A stretch of 64,000 nucleotides of DNA. Source: Spirodela intermedia. Taxonomy: Eukaryota > Streptophyta > Magnoliopsida > Alismatales > Araceae. A program made the translations under genes and the position numbers. Positions 1-10,876 of the stretch are shown here, piece by piece. The notes beneath the pieces are model-generated. The model made no database searches, was not told where the DNA came from, and was given only the letters and a program-made list of their open reading frames with translations. The stretch covers positions 2,142,759 to 2,206,758 of the forward strand of contig LR746266.1 in assembly GCA_902729315.2 (NCBI GenBank), in the 5' to 3' direction. The stretch's first letter is position 1, and every line of letters starts with the position of its first letter.

Positions 1-118
1 CATAAATGCTTCACTTTCATGCTTAAGTATGAACACAACTTTTTGAGAAAAAATATCAGTAAATAATAAAAAGTAAGAGGATATTCTTCTAAAGGAACAT
101 GAGAAAGACTCTAAAGAT

Positions 119-322
119 CTAAGTAGCTATAATTACAAGTACCTTGGTCTTGTGAATTCCTATTTGGAATCCAACTTTCTTATGCTTTCCTAAGATGTAA
201 TGTTCACAAAACTTGACCTTATGATCACTTTGTCTACAAATCAAACCGCTCTTGCTCAATACATCAATTTCATTCTTGTTCAAATGTCCTAATGTTATAT
301 GCCATAGACAATTTAGTACCAT
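119..322 (-). pseudogene. Ty1/copia pol fragment (GAG-pre-integrase domain)
   Basis: The minus-strand reading has the pattern LWH-x3-LGHLNKNEIDVLSKSGL followed by KFCEHYILGKHKKVGF. This matches the GAG-pre-integrase zinc-binding region that precedes integrase in Ty1/copia polyproteins (LWHxRLGH...CExCxxGK). The open stretch is 67 codons and no flanking integrase core is readable in the 118 bases to its left, so it is a decayed fragment. It lies downstream (minus strand) of a degenerate copia gag and primer site, which supports one element entering from the left edge. Confidence 0.75.
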
Positions 323-829
323 CTTCTTTTTTCCTAGTGGTAGATGCCACTATGGCTGAATTAGAAACCATGGTGCCTAATCAAATGTAAATGGTACAAC
401 ACCTTTTTCCCTTCATCATAATTTGGGCTCCTTTATTGAGTTTCATGACCCTATCTTTAGCTGAATACCTATAGCCATTAGCATCAAAACTGTCTAAATA
501 AGATATTTTTTCTTAAATTTAGAACATAGCAACATCAAACGATGTTCTTATGTTGCCATCAAACATTTTGATGTAGAATGAACAAATACCAATTATCTTA
601 TATGGGTGAAATTCTTCATTAAGACCACACCACTATTGATTTTCTCATATGTGGAGAAATACTCCTTTGGAGTCATATGGTATGAGGAATATGTATCTAA
701 AGTCTAATCGTCTTTGGATTTGATACCATGAACCAAGAGAATGAAATCATGACTCTCATCTTTGGTAACACTAGTTTGTGCTGAACTTTCAACATGAGTA
801 GACTCCTTTAAATCTTTGTTTTGATGCAT

Positions 830-1550
830 TCTTTTGAGTTTATAACAATCACCCTTCAATGTTCCTTCTCAACAATAATTACAGAATTTATTTTTGATTT
901 TTGATTTAGATCTAGTGTTTTTCTCCTAGGGTAGACCTCTAGTAATAAATTCCTTAGATTGATGTCCTTGTAAAATAATACTCATATCTATATCAATCTC
1001 ATCTTTTGAAAATAAAAAAGATTTAACAGCTTCAAAGATATCGTATCATTGTCATATAACAATTTTTCACAAAAGTGTTTATATGACAATGGTAAAGAAC
1101 AAAATAAAAACATACTCCAATCTTCTTCTTTTACTCTTTGAGTAATATTTTATAAATCCAATAAGATGAAATTGAATTCATCAAGATGAGATTTGATTGA
1201 TGTACTTTCTGCATCCTAAATATCAATAGATATTGATTTAAAAATAATTTGTTCATGAGTGATAGAGTCAGATATAATGACTCTTGTTTTAACCATAATG
1301 CAGCCATTGAAGTTTCCTAATTGATTTCTCACAAAACCACATTGGACAAGCTAAGTTGAATCACAATTAAGGCCATCTTGTCTAATTTCTATTTTGTCCA
1401 TAGACATAGTACATAACATTTTCTACTTCCCAAGTAATACCTTATGCAACCCCTAGTGGGTAAAGAGAGCATTATCTTCACCTTCCCTACTCAAAAGTTG
1501 ATAATTTGGTTGAACTTCTCAATATCAAACTTAGTAGACATCTTGTGTTT
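830..1550 (-). pseudogene. Ty1/copia gag relic
   Basis: On the minus strand the region just inside the primer site reads MSTKFDIEKFNQIINF and then, with stops, a text like the start of plant copia gag (MSxKFDIxKFNGxNDFxLW). Near 845-895 there is a degraded CCHC knuckle: the CNYC half survives, while a stop and loss of the histidine spoil the rest. Many stops make this a pseudogene. The order (primer site, gag, GAG-pre-integrase) is correct for one minus-strand copia element. Confidence 0.6.
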
Positions 1551-1600
1551 CTTTTAGATGCTGAATATGAAAGCCTAACATTGGTTGGAAGTCTAACAAT

Positions 1601-1612
1601 ACTCTGATACTA
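1601..1612 (-). other. copia primer-binding site (initiator tRNA-Met type), degenerate
   Basis: The minus strand reads TAGTATCAGAGT, two changes from the usual plant copia primer site TGGTATCAGAGC. It lies between the gag relic and the LTR, where a primer site belongs. Confidence 0.6.
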
Positions 1613-2909
1613 GTTTAACCTAATTCAACGTGGCACTCATGAAATTGAATTCGTTCTGAGGGTCGAAAATATAAAAAATACAAGAAATGATTTTTGTAAA
1701 ATATAAAATCCTATTTTAAACACTTTATAAAATTTCAAAAAACTTATAGAAGATAAGAAACTAACTATGCTAAGTTTTCTCAAAATATCTTGGCCTAATT
1801 CTATGTGGCACTCGTGAAATCAGATTTGATCCAAGGAAAGGTCAAACTAAGAAACCCAAAAAATAATTTTCAATGATGTACATGATAATCTTGTCACCAA
1901 ATCACCAAAACATGATTGTTTGAAGAGATAAAATATTCATTAGATTCTTAAGAAACTAAGGTATCTAGAAAAATTATAAACCTAAAACAAACTACACGAG
2001 TTGATACAAATTTCTCTTGCTTACCCAGAAAATGATTTCCGACGATATGCTTGATGATTCTATCACCAACTCACCAAAGTATGATCGTTTGAAGAGATAA
2101 AATATTCATTGGATTTGTAAGAAAGTAAGGTATCCAGAAAAAATTATAAACCCAAAATAAACTACATGAGTTGATATAGATTTATCTTCCTTTGCCTTGA
2201 TGTCAATGTCAAGACATGAGAAGTTAAGGATAGAGAAGAATAACTCATTAGACACTCAATGAAATACCATATATTAAATGATACTTGTCGTCTAAAAAAT
2301 AAAAAGGAGTCTAAGGAATTTAGAAATGAGAGAAAAAGTATAGAGATTGTGCTTGCAACCTTGAGCCTTAGTTGTCTGTCACCTAGCCACTACCTCTTGT
2401 TTGAGTGCAAAAAAGCCACCCCTTTATTTTGCCCTCTTTTAGGTTTATATATCCATGCCTATTTGGGCCTTCTTTCTCCATCCTTTACATGACCTGATTG
2501 AGCCTAATCTTTTGCACATTGTGTTTAATTCTATGTTTTATGCCCTAATCTGCCCCTTCTCATGTTTGGGGCCTTTGAGCTTTAACATTCTATGTTAACT
2601 CTTCTCACTTTAGTAAATCCATAGAAATTAATCTCCTTGGAATAAAATTTTGAAATTTTAAATCCTTATTCCTGATAAATTTACATACATTCTCAAAATT
2701 ATAAAACTTAGAAAAAGGTTATAAAGTGTTAGTAATGAAATCCATAAATTTCATGATGTAGATATAGCTAAGTTTAAAGTCATTTATACATATATTTTGA
2801 CTTTTGCGTTAATATGATGACATATATTAATTCATGCTTATTATGATTCATTAATGCAAAAGTCGAAGAGAAAATTAATTAATTGTTAGTGATAAGTAAA
2901 TATTTATCA
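1613..2909 (-). mobile_element. copia 5' LTR (degenerate)
   Basis: The LTR is bounded on the left by the copia primer site and on the right by TTATCA (minus strand starts TGATAAATA). The outer ~100 bases recur at 50150-50254, which supports the right boundary. The left end near 1613 is approximate because the terminal CA is not clean. Length is about 1.3 kb. The matching left LTR lies outside the window, so no target duplication can be checked. Confidence 0.6.
1854..2191. repeat. 169-bp tandem duplication inside the copia LTR
   Basis: Two imperfect direct copies lie side by side (1854-2022 and 2023-2191). Both contain TTTGAAGAGATAAAATATTC and a run ending in GAGTTGATA at the same spacing. 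Confidence 0.7.
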
Positions 2910-3184
2910 CATCACCCTACTAAGGCATTGCTTGTCCCATAGAAATGAATATATAGAAAATATAGGCTAGGACTAATCAAAGCATTAAAAATAAATATGC
3001 CACCCAACAGCTTATGAATATACCTCAGTGGGGAATATGCACCAAGTGCTTTTCTAAGTGCTCTCTAAATCGTGGTAGGTCTTCCACATCATTAAATCAT
3101 CAATTCTCATCCAAATACTATGTGAAACCTTAGTAGAGTTTAAGGTCAACTCTTCTAAGTCCCTCAAGAGTATCTCTTACCCTT
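2910..3184. other. unassigned spacer
   Basis: AT-rich sequence between the copia LTR and the C-family LTR. I see no ORF, repeat or RNA feature here. Confidence 0.5.
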
Positions 3185-3429
3185 TGTTAAAGCTAGATTT
3201 TTGTGTTTTAATTTATTTTATTATTTTATTTCTATGTGTTAGCTTGTAGAATAAATATAGAAATATATTATTAATTTTAGAAGTCTCAAGTTGAAATACC
3301 TAGTTAAATTTTTGATTCTTAGAAAAATAAAAGAATGGAATATAAAAATATTGTCGGCTGCTGGCAAACTAACACTCGACAGTTGACCCGAAGGAGCGAT
3401 GTGGTTGAGTGGGTAGACCTAGTCTAGGG

Positions 3430-3539
3430 GAGCCATGAGCTTGACTCGAGTGACAAAGGACTCGCTTTGTGCACATGTGCGTCACTTCCCTATCATGCCC
3501 TACTGGCCAACTGGTTGTGGAGGAAGGAGCATTGTACAC
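3430..3539 (+). promoter_or_regulatory. U3 promoter module shared by families C and A
   Basis: About 110 bases aligning to 28150-28260 (C copy 2) and to 39535-39646 (family A LTR). Shared blocks include GTAGCCGCGAG, CACRTGTGCRYCACT, a GGCCA block and AAGGAG before TACAC. In each family a TATA-like run follows within about 110 bases. Promoter function is inferred from position. Confidence 0.5.
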
Positions 3540-4850
3540 ACATGTGCGCACAAATGCGGACCATCTTTTTACCTTCTCTCAAGATGGTTTTGGGTATTAT
3601 TTTATTTTGGGAGAAGGGATTTCTATTGAGAGAGTATTATTTTCATATATATTTAGTTTAATCAATGTAAACCTTTTGATGTGGGATTAAATATTTTGGT
3701 TTGTTTCAAGGCAGCGGTCTAGAGCGCAATGTGATTCAATACCGTTTAGCATGCCACATCATCAGATAAGACAGATCTTATGGTGGGCGAGCTACCACAA
3801 TACCAAATGTGTAAAACAATCCATCGATGATTTGTGAATCCAATGCCAGTCAAAATGCACATGACCATAAATGATCATCCACATCGCTCATTCGGGTCAA
3901 CTGGGTAGGTAGCAATTCATAGCAGGTTAACTGTCGAGGTAGCAATTCATAGCAGGTTAATCTGACGTCATTCAGTGCACCACATGGCGATGCACATCTA
4001 ATCTAGTGGCTCACAAAGCGTCACAATATTGAGAACTCAAGTTCTCACTTGTATCACTATCAAGGATATAAAGATAATAGTTGATTATTATCAAGTAAAA
4101 TATATATTATTGATTATCTTCAGAATCTTGACAACAATTGCAAATACAACAATCTGTTCTTCCTTCCTTTTGCACGATCAACACCTCTGACAATTGATAA
4201 GCTCATTCCTTCCTCCCCCGACTGTACTCAAGGCCTCCAGCGAGTAGTTAGCTCTTCCCTTCTCCCCCTAGACGACGGTGACAGCATGGTCGACCCCTTT
4301 TTTCAGTGGAGGCAAGTAGTGTAGTGTTTTCGGGTGATACTTTTGTGACTTCTAGCTAGGTGTGGCATGTCTAGATAAAACCAAACTACCACACAAGTGT
4401 CTCTAGTTGCCCAAGAGGTAGACTAAACTTGAGCAATGATTTCTTTCCCACTTTCAATATTTATTTACCTACTTTTGTTATTTATTTATATTTTATGACG
4501 AATTATTTTTATTTCATGTATGCTTCGATTGAAATGAGTAGAACTAATTTAAATCATGATGAATGATCTTCATTCTTTTTCTAAATCCTTCGAAACTTAT
4601 TTGAGATCAAGCTAAGATCATGTCTAACTTATTTTTTATTGATTTTCACAGTAAAATACCTGACATTCTACGAATAATAGATCTTTTTTTATTTTTAAAT
4701 ACGAAATCAACATGATTAAAAGTTACTTAATGATCATTGAACTATTAAAACAAGATGGAGACATTCACGGCTGACCTCATGTCATATGTGTGAATTTTTC
4801 AACACACATTCATATGAGAATAATGGTCACCATGAAAATGAGTTGACCAT

Positions 4851-5038
4851 ATTTCTCTCTTTCTTTATTATCATCTTATTTATCTCTCTCCCTCTCTTAG
4901 GAGACGTCTTCTTTTCTCTCTATTTCTCATGAAATCTCTCCCTCTCTCCCTCTCTCTCTCTTTCTCTTGATTGATCTCCCTTTCTTTCTCTCCATCAATC
5001 GATCTCTGTCTCTTTTGTGAGATGTTTCTCTCTCTTTG
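4851..5038. repeat. CT-rich low-complexity tract in C LTR
   Basis: Long runs of CTCTCT and CTTTCTCT interrupted by GATCGATC-like words. The homologous tract in copy 2 is at 38296-38600. Confidence 0.8.
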
Positions 5039-5040
5039 TC

Positions 5041-5699
5041 TGATAATTATAAATTAGTAGTCACATCTATACATTAATATCTTATATATAGATGCTAATT
5101 AATAGATAAAGAATGTAATTATACATGTTACCAACTCATTACGACATTCATAATGTTTTATCATTAAGTCCTAATATATATTATTTTATTTATATTATGA
5201 GACTAACCTTACTTGACTTTTATGAAGTCAAGTGGTGATTCTCTCATATTTTTTTGATAATTATTTGATTATAAAGACTTAGGTGAGCTCTTATTATGAG
5301 TTGAAAGTAATGGAAAAAGCCCAAGTCTTATGAAGAGGACTAGCCTAATATGTTTATGGGCCTAAGGGAGTGTCACCTTTGCCTAGCCCATTTGGACTTA
5401 AAAGGCTATCATGAAATGAGATCTAAGCCGCCCATCTTAGGGTGCCTTAAGAGGAGACTAAGAGGAAGATTAGAGTGCCACCCTCAGGAAAGAATCTAGG
5501 CCATCAACCAAAAGAGTTAGTTATTGATCATAACCATCTATTAGAGGGAGCCTAACTCTCCAGAGGTTTAAGGCCTAATGCTCCCCTCTTAGAGGACACT
5601 TTTTGGCTCTCTCTAGTAGTGGCTAATCGAAGGAAAAAGAAAAAAAATCAAGGCCTGGTCAATGACATTCTCATGCTCAAGATCATCGTGGAGAAGAGA
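5041..5699 (+). mobile_element. family D 5' LTR, left part
   Basis: It starts TGATAATTATAAATTAGTAG, like the other D LTRs at 37214, 42260 and 49019. It is broken at 5699 by a minus-strand A element flanked by agaga duplications and resumes at 26671. The two parts together give about 1.1 kb, matching the 1071-bp solo copy at 37214-38284. Confidence 0.85.
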
Positions 5700-7038
5700 T
5701 GACGTGACTTAGTTATTGTATAGTAAATCACGTAAATTTAAAATTTATAAAACTACAAAATACTAATTTTAAGATATTAGAAGTATTTCTAAATAAATAT
5801 ATCAATTATAATTCAATAAAATTTTCAAAAATAGTGAAAAAAATTTAAGTCAATTACAAAGATGTAATATAATATCGACTAATATTTTAGAATTTTTCAC
5901 AAAGAATACAATTTTTTGTAAATTTTAGACTAAGAAATAAAAATCAAATATATTTAAAATTCATGAAAAAGGGAAATAAGGGGTGCGGGTGTCAAGATGA
6001 CCTCAACGCCTGACGAATGTGAATCGAACAGAAATAGAGTTTTGCTTGATGATTCTTACATAAGTGATTATAGATGATTTAATTGATCAAATTAAGATCT
6101 ATAAAAGCCAGAAGAATCATAATTGAACGAAGAGTAGTTTGAAAATTTTAAATCACACAAATTATCTCTAAATGAAGTGAAGATTAACTTGAAAGCAAGA
6201 AAGACAAAGTTTTGACATTGCGGCAACAATGTGTTGATGATGCATCAGAATCATAAACTTTCGGGAAGATTATCATGCACTGTCTATAGTCACAAGGGAT
6301 CTCCTTAGACAATGACAATGTGGGCAATCTCTAGATCTTGTTGTGAAGTCTAGAGGTCAATTAAATAGGTCGTTAAATCGTCTTTGACAGCTATCACCTA
6401 GTGAAGCAGAAAAGCAACGACTTTACAGCTCTCTAGTAATTGTCACCCAATGGAAAGGAGCTAGATGGAGGTGGGGCGCGTGTTAGAGAGCTTGATCTTC
6501 AGGTCTGCATAGCAAGAGGAGGCTCTTCATCACATTTAGTACACTCTCAAGAGGTAGTATTGTTTCCTGATGGATCATCCTCTTCCCAATGACAATTTGT
6601 TCGTCGATCAATCGTAGATGATTTACTCGATAGATTTGTAATCTTTTTATCATAAATCATTCATCAATTTTAGAAACAATACTCACAAATTGTGTTGACG
6701 AGATTTTTGTCGATTGCAATTGATTTGGGTAACTTAATTCTTCACTAGTGATTTATAAGAAAGCTGCGATTTAATCAAATAAAAATATGAATTTTTGCTC
6801 TGGTATGATTTTAACCTACATTGATCACCCACCTATATGAGAGAATGAAATAAGTACTCAAATACCTTTATATAGTGATGTCATCATGGTATCTCGTTGT
6901 TATAAATAAGAGATATTTTAGATATTAAAATTTTTGAAAACATTCTAGGAAAGGTGACTGCCGATTTAGTTTCACATCAATTATAGCTGAATGTTGAGAC
7001 GCATATATAGTAATGCGAGATTTGAAAATCAATGAGTC
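5700..7038 (-). mobile_element. family A 3' LTR of the outer element (part 1; part 2 is 9257-9642)
   Basis: Reverse A LTR interrupted at 7039 by B copy 1, with gagtc duplicated on both sides. It is one of three A LTRs carrying an extra ~130-bp segment (about 6826-6955) between the TATA region and the B-box region. It ends ...GAAGACTTATCA at 9642, followed by the polypurine tract in reverse. Confidence 0.85.
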
Positions 7039-7736
7039 TGATGCAAGATGAGATAAGAACCCTTATACATGATCAATAAAACTCGAGACCCGAGATGAAG
7101 TAGTCGGACAGATCCGATAAAAATGTTTGAACCCTAGACTCTAGGTCTTACCACATAACCTAAGTACAGGCAGGCGTACCAATATGCATGATCAACCTAG
7201 GACAACCCGGGGAAACACTTGACGATGGTAAGTGTGAGGCACTCTCGGTCCACATCAGGACAAACGGCGGAACAGTGGTCGTGAGGTAGCCTAGGGCTGC
7301 AGCTCACGAATGGTGACGAATCTGGCGCAGCGTTGAAAGTCACGATCCGATAACCGTCCTATCTTGTCTACATTCTCCCAATGGCAGTGGAGACGAGCCG
7401 AGAAAACCTTTCGAGAGATAATTAAACTTAAGAGGAAGGGGTACGGAGCTAACTTTCAGGGCTGCGTAGCCCGGCGGGTCGTGACGGAGCAGAGATTCGA
7501 CGAAGGTAGAGACATCCAGTGAAGAGCGATTCTCAGCGTCGACGGTCGGTCCTGGTCGAGAGTTGCGGAAGTCGTCGTCTTAAGGCGTGGCACGGTCGGC
7601 GTGGGCGTGGGCCCGCAGGTGGGCCGAAGGGCACGCTAGCGGGCGCGCGCGGCAAGCCACGCGGCGTGCCCTAGGGCACGTGGGCAGTGGCGCCGGGTGG
7701 GCGCGCGGGGCGCGCGCGGCGGCAGCGCTTCGGTGG

Positions 7737-7996
7737 GAAGGCCGAGCGTCTGCGGCGCTTCGGCAGGAATGCCGAGCGTCAGCGGCGCTTCGGCGGGAAT
7801 GCCGATCGTCGGCGGCGCTTCGGCGGGAAGGCCGAGCGTCAGCGGCGCTTCGGCCGGAATGCCGAGCGTCAGCGGCGCTTCAGCGGGAATGCTGAGCGTC
7901 GGCGGCGCTTCGGCGGGAAGGCCGAGCGTCAGCGGCGCTTCGGCAGGAATGCCGAGCATCAGCGGTGCTTCGGCGGGAATGCCGAGCGTCGGCGGT
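7737..7996. repeat. 30-bp minisatellite in B LTR, about 8.5 units
   Basis: Units such as GAATGCCGAGCGTCAGCGGC plus GCTTCGGCGG repeat at exact 30-bp spacing from 7737. Two alternating types begin GAAGGCC or GAATGCC. Copy 2 of this LTR has only three units (35369-35458), which accounts for nearly all of the 186-bp length difference between the copies. Confidence 0.9.
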
Positions 7997-8801
7997 TGGG
8001 CGGAGACCCAACCGTCGCCGGAAGGATCGGCCCTCTCTGGTGGCGCCGGGAAGCGGAGCAGAGGAAGAGACGATCCGGCCGACGATACCAGGGAGGGTTG
8101 AGCTCTCCTGGTCTAAGCGGCGCCGGAAACGGCGCGACGGCGGCGGAGCGTCGGGAAACTCCGGCGGGGGCCTGTGAGGAGCTTGGACTGGTTCTGGCTC
8201 GTCGGCACGGCTGCAGGGTCTCTCCCGACGTCGGCGGCAGGTTGGCGTTCGTCGGCGAACGGCCAGCGACTGGGCGGAGCGGCGGAGGGCGGCCCCGGCG
8301 AGTTTGGGGTGGAGCTCCGAAGGAAGAGGCGGCAGTCGAACCAGGAGTCGAGAGACTCCGGCGGAGTGCTCGGCGACGGCTCGTAGGAAGGCGAAGCGAG
8401 CCCCTTTCGTCACGACGGCGTGACGGGGTTCCAGCAGAGGCGGCGGCGGCTGCAGCGGCAACCGCGACCGTTTCGTCCGGTGACGGCGGCGAACTCCCGG
8501 GCGGCAATGAGATGGCCGGCGGCGGCAGTGGTCTCAGGCGGCGGCGGGACTTCTCGGGCAGCAGCGTCACGAGGAACGAAGTCCTCGAAGGGGGTATCCA
8601 CGGCCTTCCTCTTCCTCCTTCCCTCCCTATCCTAGATCACGGAGAAGGTACTCACAAAACGATAATCTCTCTCAAAAATACGGCGCTCTCTTGAGGGGGG
8701 GGTCCTACCTCCCCTTATATGGGGCCCACAAGTGGGCTAAGGGGAGGTGGGCCCACTTGAGGCCCTCAAGCCCATAAGCCACAAAAAGGCTACAAAAGGG
8801 G

Positions 8802-8834
8802 CTTATTGGGCCTCTAAAAGGGAGACCCAATAAG
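8802..8834. repeat. stem-loop in B U3
   Basis: CTTATTGGG (8802-8810) pairs perfectly with CCCAATAAG (8826-8834). Related GGGCCTC...GAGACCCAATAA units follow near 8881 and 8956. The same stem is kept in copy 2 (34531-34539 with 34555-34563). Confidence 0.7.
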
Positions 8835-9642
8835 CTCCCCTAAAAGGAGAAAGAGGAGGGCCCTCGTAGGTGCTTAAGTGGGCCTCAAATGAAGACCCAA
8901 ATAAGCCCAAAAAGGAAAGAAGCCTAGGTCCCCCCCCCCTTAGGGTTTTAATTGGGCCTCAAAAGAGAGACCCAATAAAACCCTAAAGAAAGGGAGACAC
9001 AAACAACAACACACACATAGAATTGGGCCTGCTAACACACAAACACGAGGCTCAACAAGTCAACGTGAAAAATACAAAGAAAGATAAGGGTGAGCTCAAG
9101 CTCGTCGTTGTCACGGAGGTGGAATGTTGTCATCCCGAAGGGCTAGGCTGTGTAGCGAAAGCCAGGCTCCTTCGTCTTCGCACGTCGATCGGGCTGAACT
9201 CGGACTGACGGTGTCTCCTGAGCTGATGGAGACGGGTCCCGCTCGCCATTAGAGTCCCTTTTTCATGTGTGTATGAGCACTCCTTGCCCCACGCTTGGCT
9301 AGTCGTAGGTGACATAGAAGGAGAGTGACGCACACATGCCCCCATCGATCCATAATCATTCAAACCCCTGCTCGCAACTCTGCCTTGACTGCACTTCCAA
9401 CTTGTGGGCCTAGTTGGCCAACAGGTTGCCCCCTTTTTTTATTTTTTTACTTTATTTTCGTTTTCTTTATTTATCTCAAAAATAGAATTATAAAAATTAT
9501 ATAAATTCACATAATATCACATAATTAACTAACTTAAAATCACTTTTCATAATTTAATACAAATATAAGTCTATTTATCATGAGTTAAGGCTAAAATTAT
9601 ATTATTTATTAATTATTAACTCATGATAATGAAGACTTATCA

Positions 9643-10876
9643 CACCCCTTAACTTAAATCATTGCTAGTCCTTTAGCAATGGAATTAAGAAAATTAATAA
9701 AAATTCACAAATTTCAAACATCATATTTCAGTACATAAAAAAAATATGATTAGAAATGATGCACCTCTAAACACTTTGGACTGTTATATCAAGTATTAAG
9801 AATGACGTCAAGCACTTAAATGTTTAAGCACTCCTTAGAATAACAATCTAGACTTCACTTCTTCTATTCACTTCTTCACTCATAGATATAATTCACAAGA
9901 TGTTCACTTATCAATATTCATCGAAGAATAATATTGATCTTATATTTTTCTTTTCCATGACATGATTTTTGAAGGTTGTAATATATTTTTCTTTTCTTTT
10001 TTATAGTGGATAAATAGCTTTTCCTATAGATAAATTTCGACAAAACGAAGAGTACACCCTCCATGTGTACTTTTCATTTTCAAGGCTTTTATATTATCCA
10101 TTTATTTTTCAGCAAGTATTTTTCTATGCACGATTTTTGACAATGAGAATGATGTCTCACACTCTCTGTGTACTCTTTGTTTTCAGATTTTTCATATTAC
10201 TTTTTTTTTTAATTCTGAAATAAGTGATTTCTCCTCACAAGTCTTATAGATCAAAGTGTAAAAATCTCTATTAAACTGAAATGATCAATTAAATTTTCAC
10301 ATCAAGTAAATACTATCCATCAAAATCATGAAGTGAAAATCTGTAAAATCAAATCCATGATATCTATCATGTATGCAAGGAGTATTCTAACATTTCATGC
10401 TACTAAATCATTCTTTTAACTCAATAATAATCTTCCTAGTATCTTTTGGTATTAATCTATCTAATTGATTTAATTTTTCGTGTATACAATATGATGTAAA
10501 AATTTTATAAATTAGATAGTTCTAATAATTCTACTTTTTACTTTCAATTCTATTTTCAGCAACAAAGAATTTGTCAAAAATAAGTCAAAACTATCCTCTT
10601 TATAGCTGTAATTTCAAATTTCAGTAATATGTGTCTAGAGGATTGAAATGTGAGAAAAAGGTCTTTAGAATTTTAAATTTTTGACTATTTTTCATCTGCT
10701 GTTTTTGACAGTTTGTAAAATATTTTCTACTATTTCTGACAAAAAACTAGAAAATAGATGCTGCAGTTTTTTTGAATTTTTGTTTTAGTTGTCTTTCTAA
10801 GTGAGCATGAAAACAAATGCAAACACATGTTCTTAATCATTCTACAACATAAATTAAGACTTAATACTTCACCCCT
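9643..10876 (-). mobile_element. 3' spacer of the outer A element, between its two polypurine tracts
   Basis: This is the reverse of 18462-19704 in the reference A element. It starts just after the LTR with the terminal polypurine tract in reverse (CACCCCTTAACTTAA) and runs to the internal tract near 10876. It carries two copies of the 105-bp repeat (around 10030-10190). No coding potential. Confidence 0.8.

Larger units (their letters stand above)
3185..5040 (+). mobile_element. family C LTR, copy 1 (interrupted by D at 5041)
   Basis: It begins TGTTAAAGCTA and aligns in order with the three pieces of copy 2 (27910-28762, 36537-37213, 38290-38808). A promoter-like module at 3430-3539 is followed by a TATA-like run near 3640-3650. 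The 3' part becomes a long CT-rich tract. The D element starts at 5041, so the end of this LTR is not seen next to it. No coding sequence is recognisable inside. Confidence 0.7.
7039..9251 (-). mobile_element. family B solo LTR, copy 1
   Basis: 2213 bp running from TGATGC to CATTA, flanked by a perfect 5-bp duplication, gagtc (7034-7038 and 9252-9256). No internal retrotransposon domain is present, so it is a solo LTR. The minus orientation is inferred from a TATA-like ATATAAGGGG on the minus strand near 8712-8722 followed by a long GC-rich leader (about 7440-8640). Long open frames exist on both strands in that leader because of GC content; none shows a domain I recognise. Copy 2 is at 34104-36130. 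Confidence 0.8.

Noticed and set aside
3469-3690. Several overlapping ~60-70 codon frames in C LTR
   Set aside because: Overlap in different frames across the U3 module and are not kept in copy 2.
4610-4652. Possible intron (GTAAGATC...TTTTCACAG) in C LTR, seen in copy 2 at 36930-36977
   Set aside because: The donor GT is absent in copy 1 (CTAAGATC), so splicing is not supported.
7687-8694. 335-codon open frame (and several overlapping ones) in the GC-rich part of B LTR
   Set aside because: Open frames exist on both strands in ~70% GC DNA; the frame runs through a 30-bp repeat whose length is a multiple of three, and no domain is visible.
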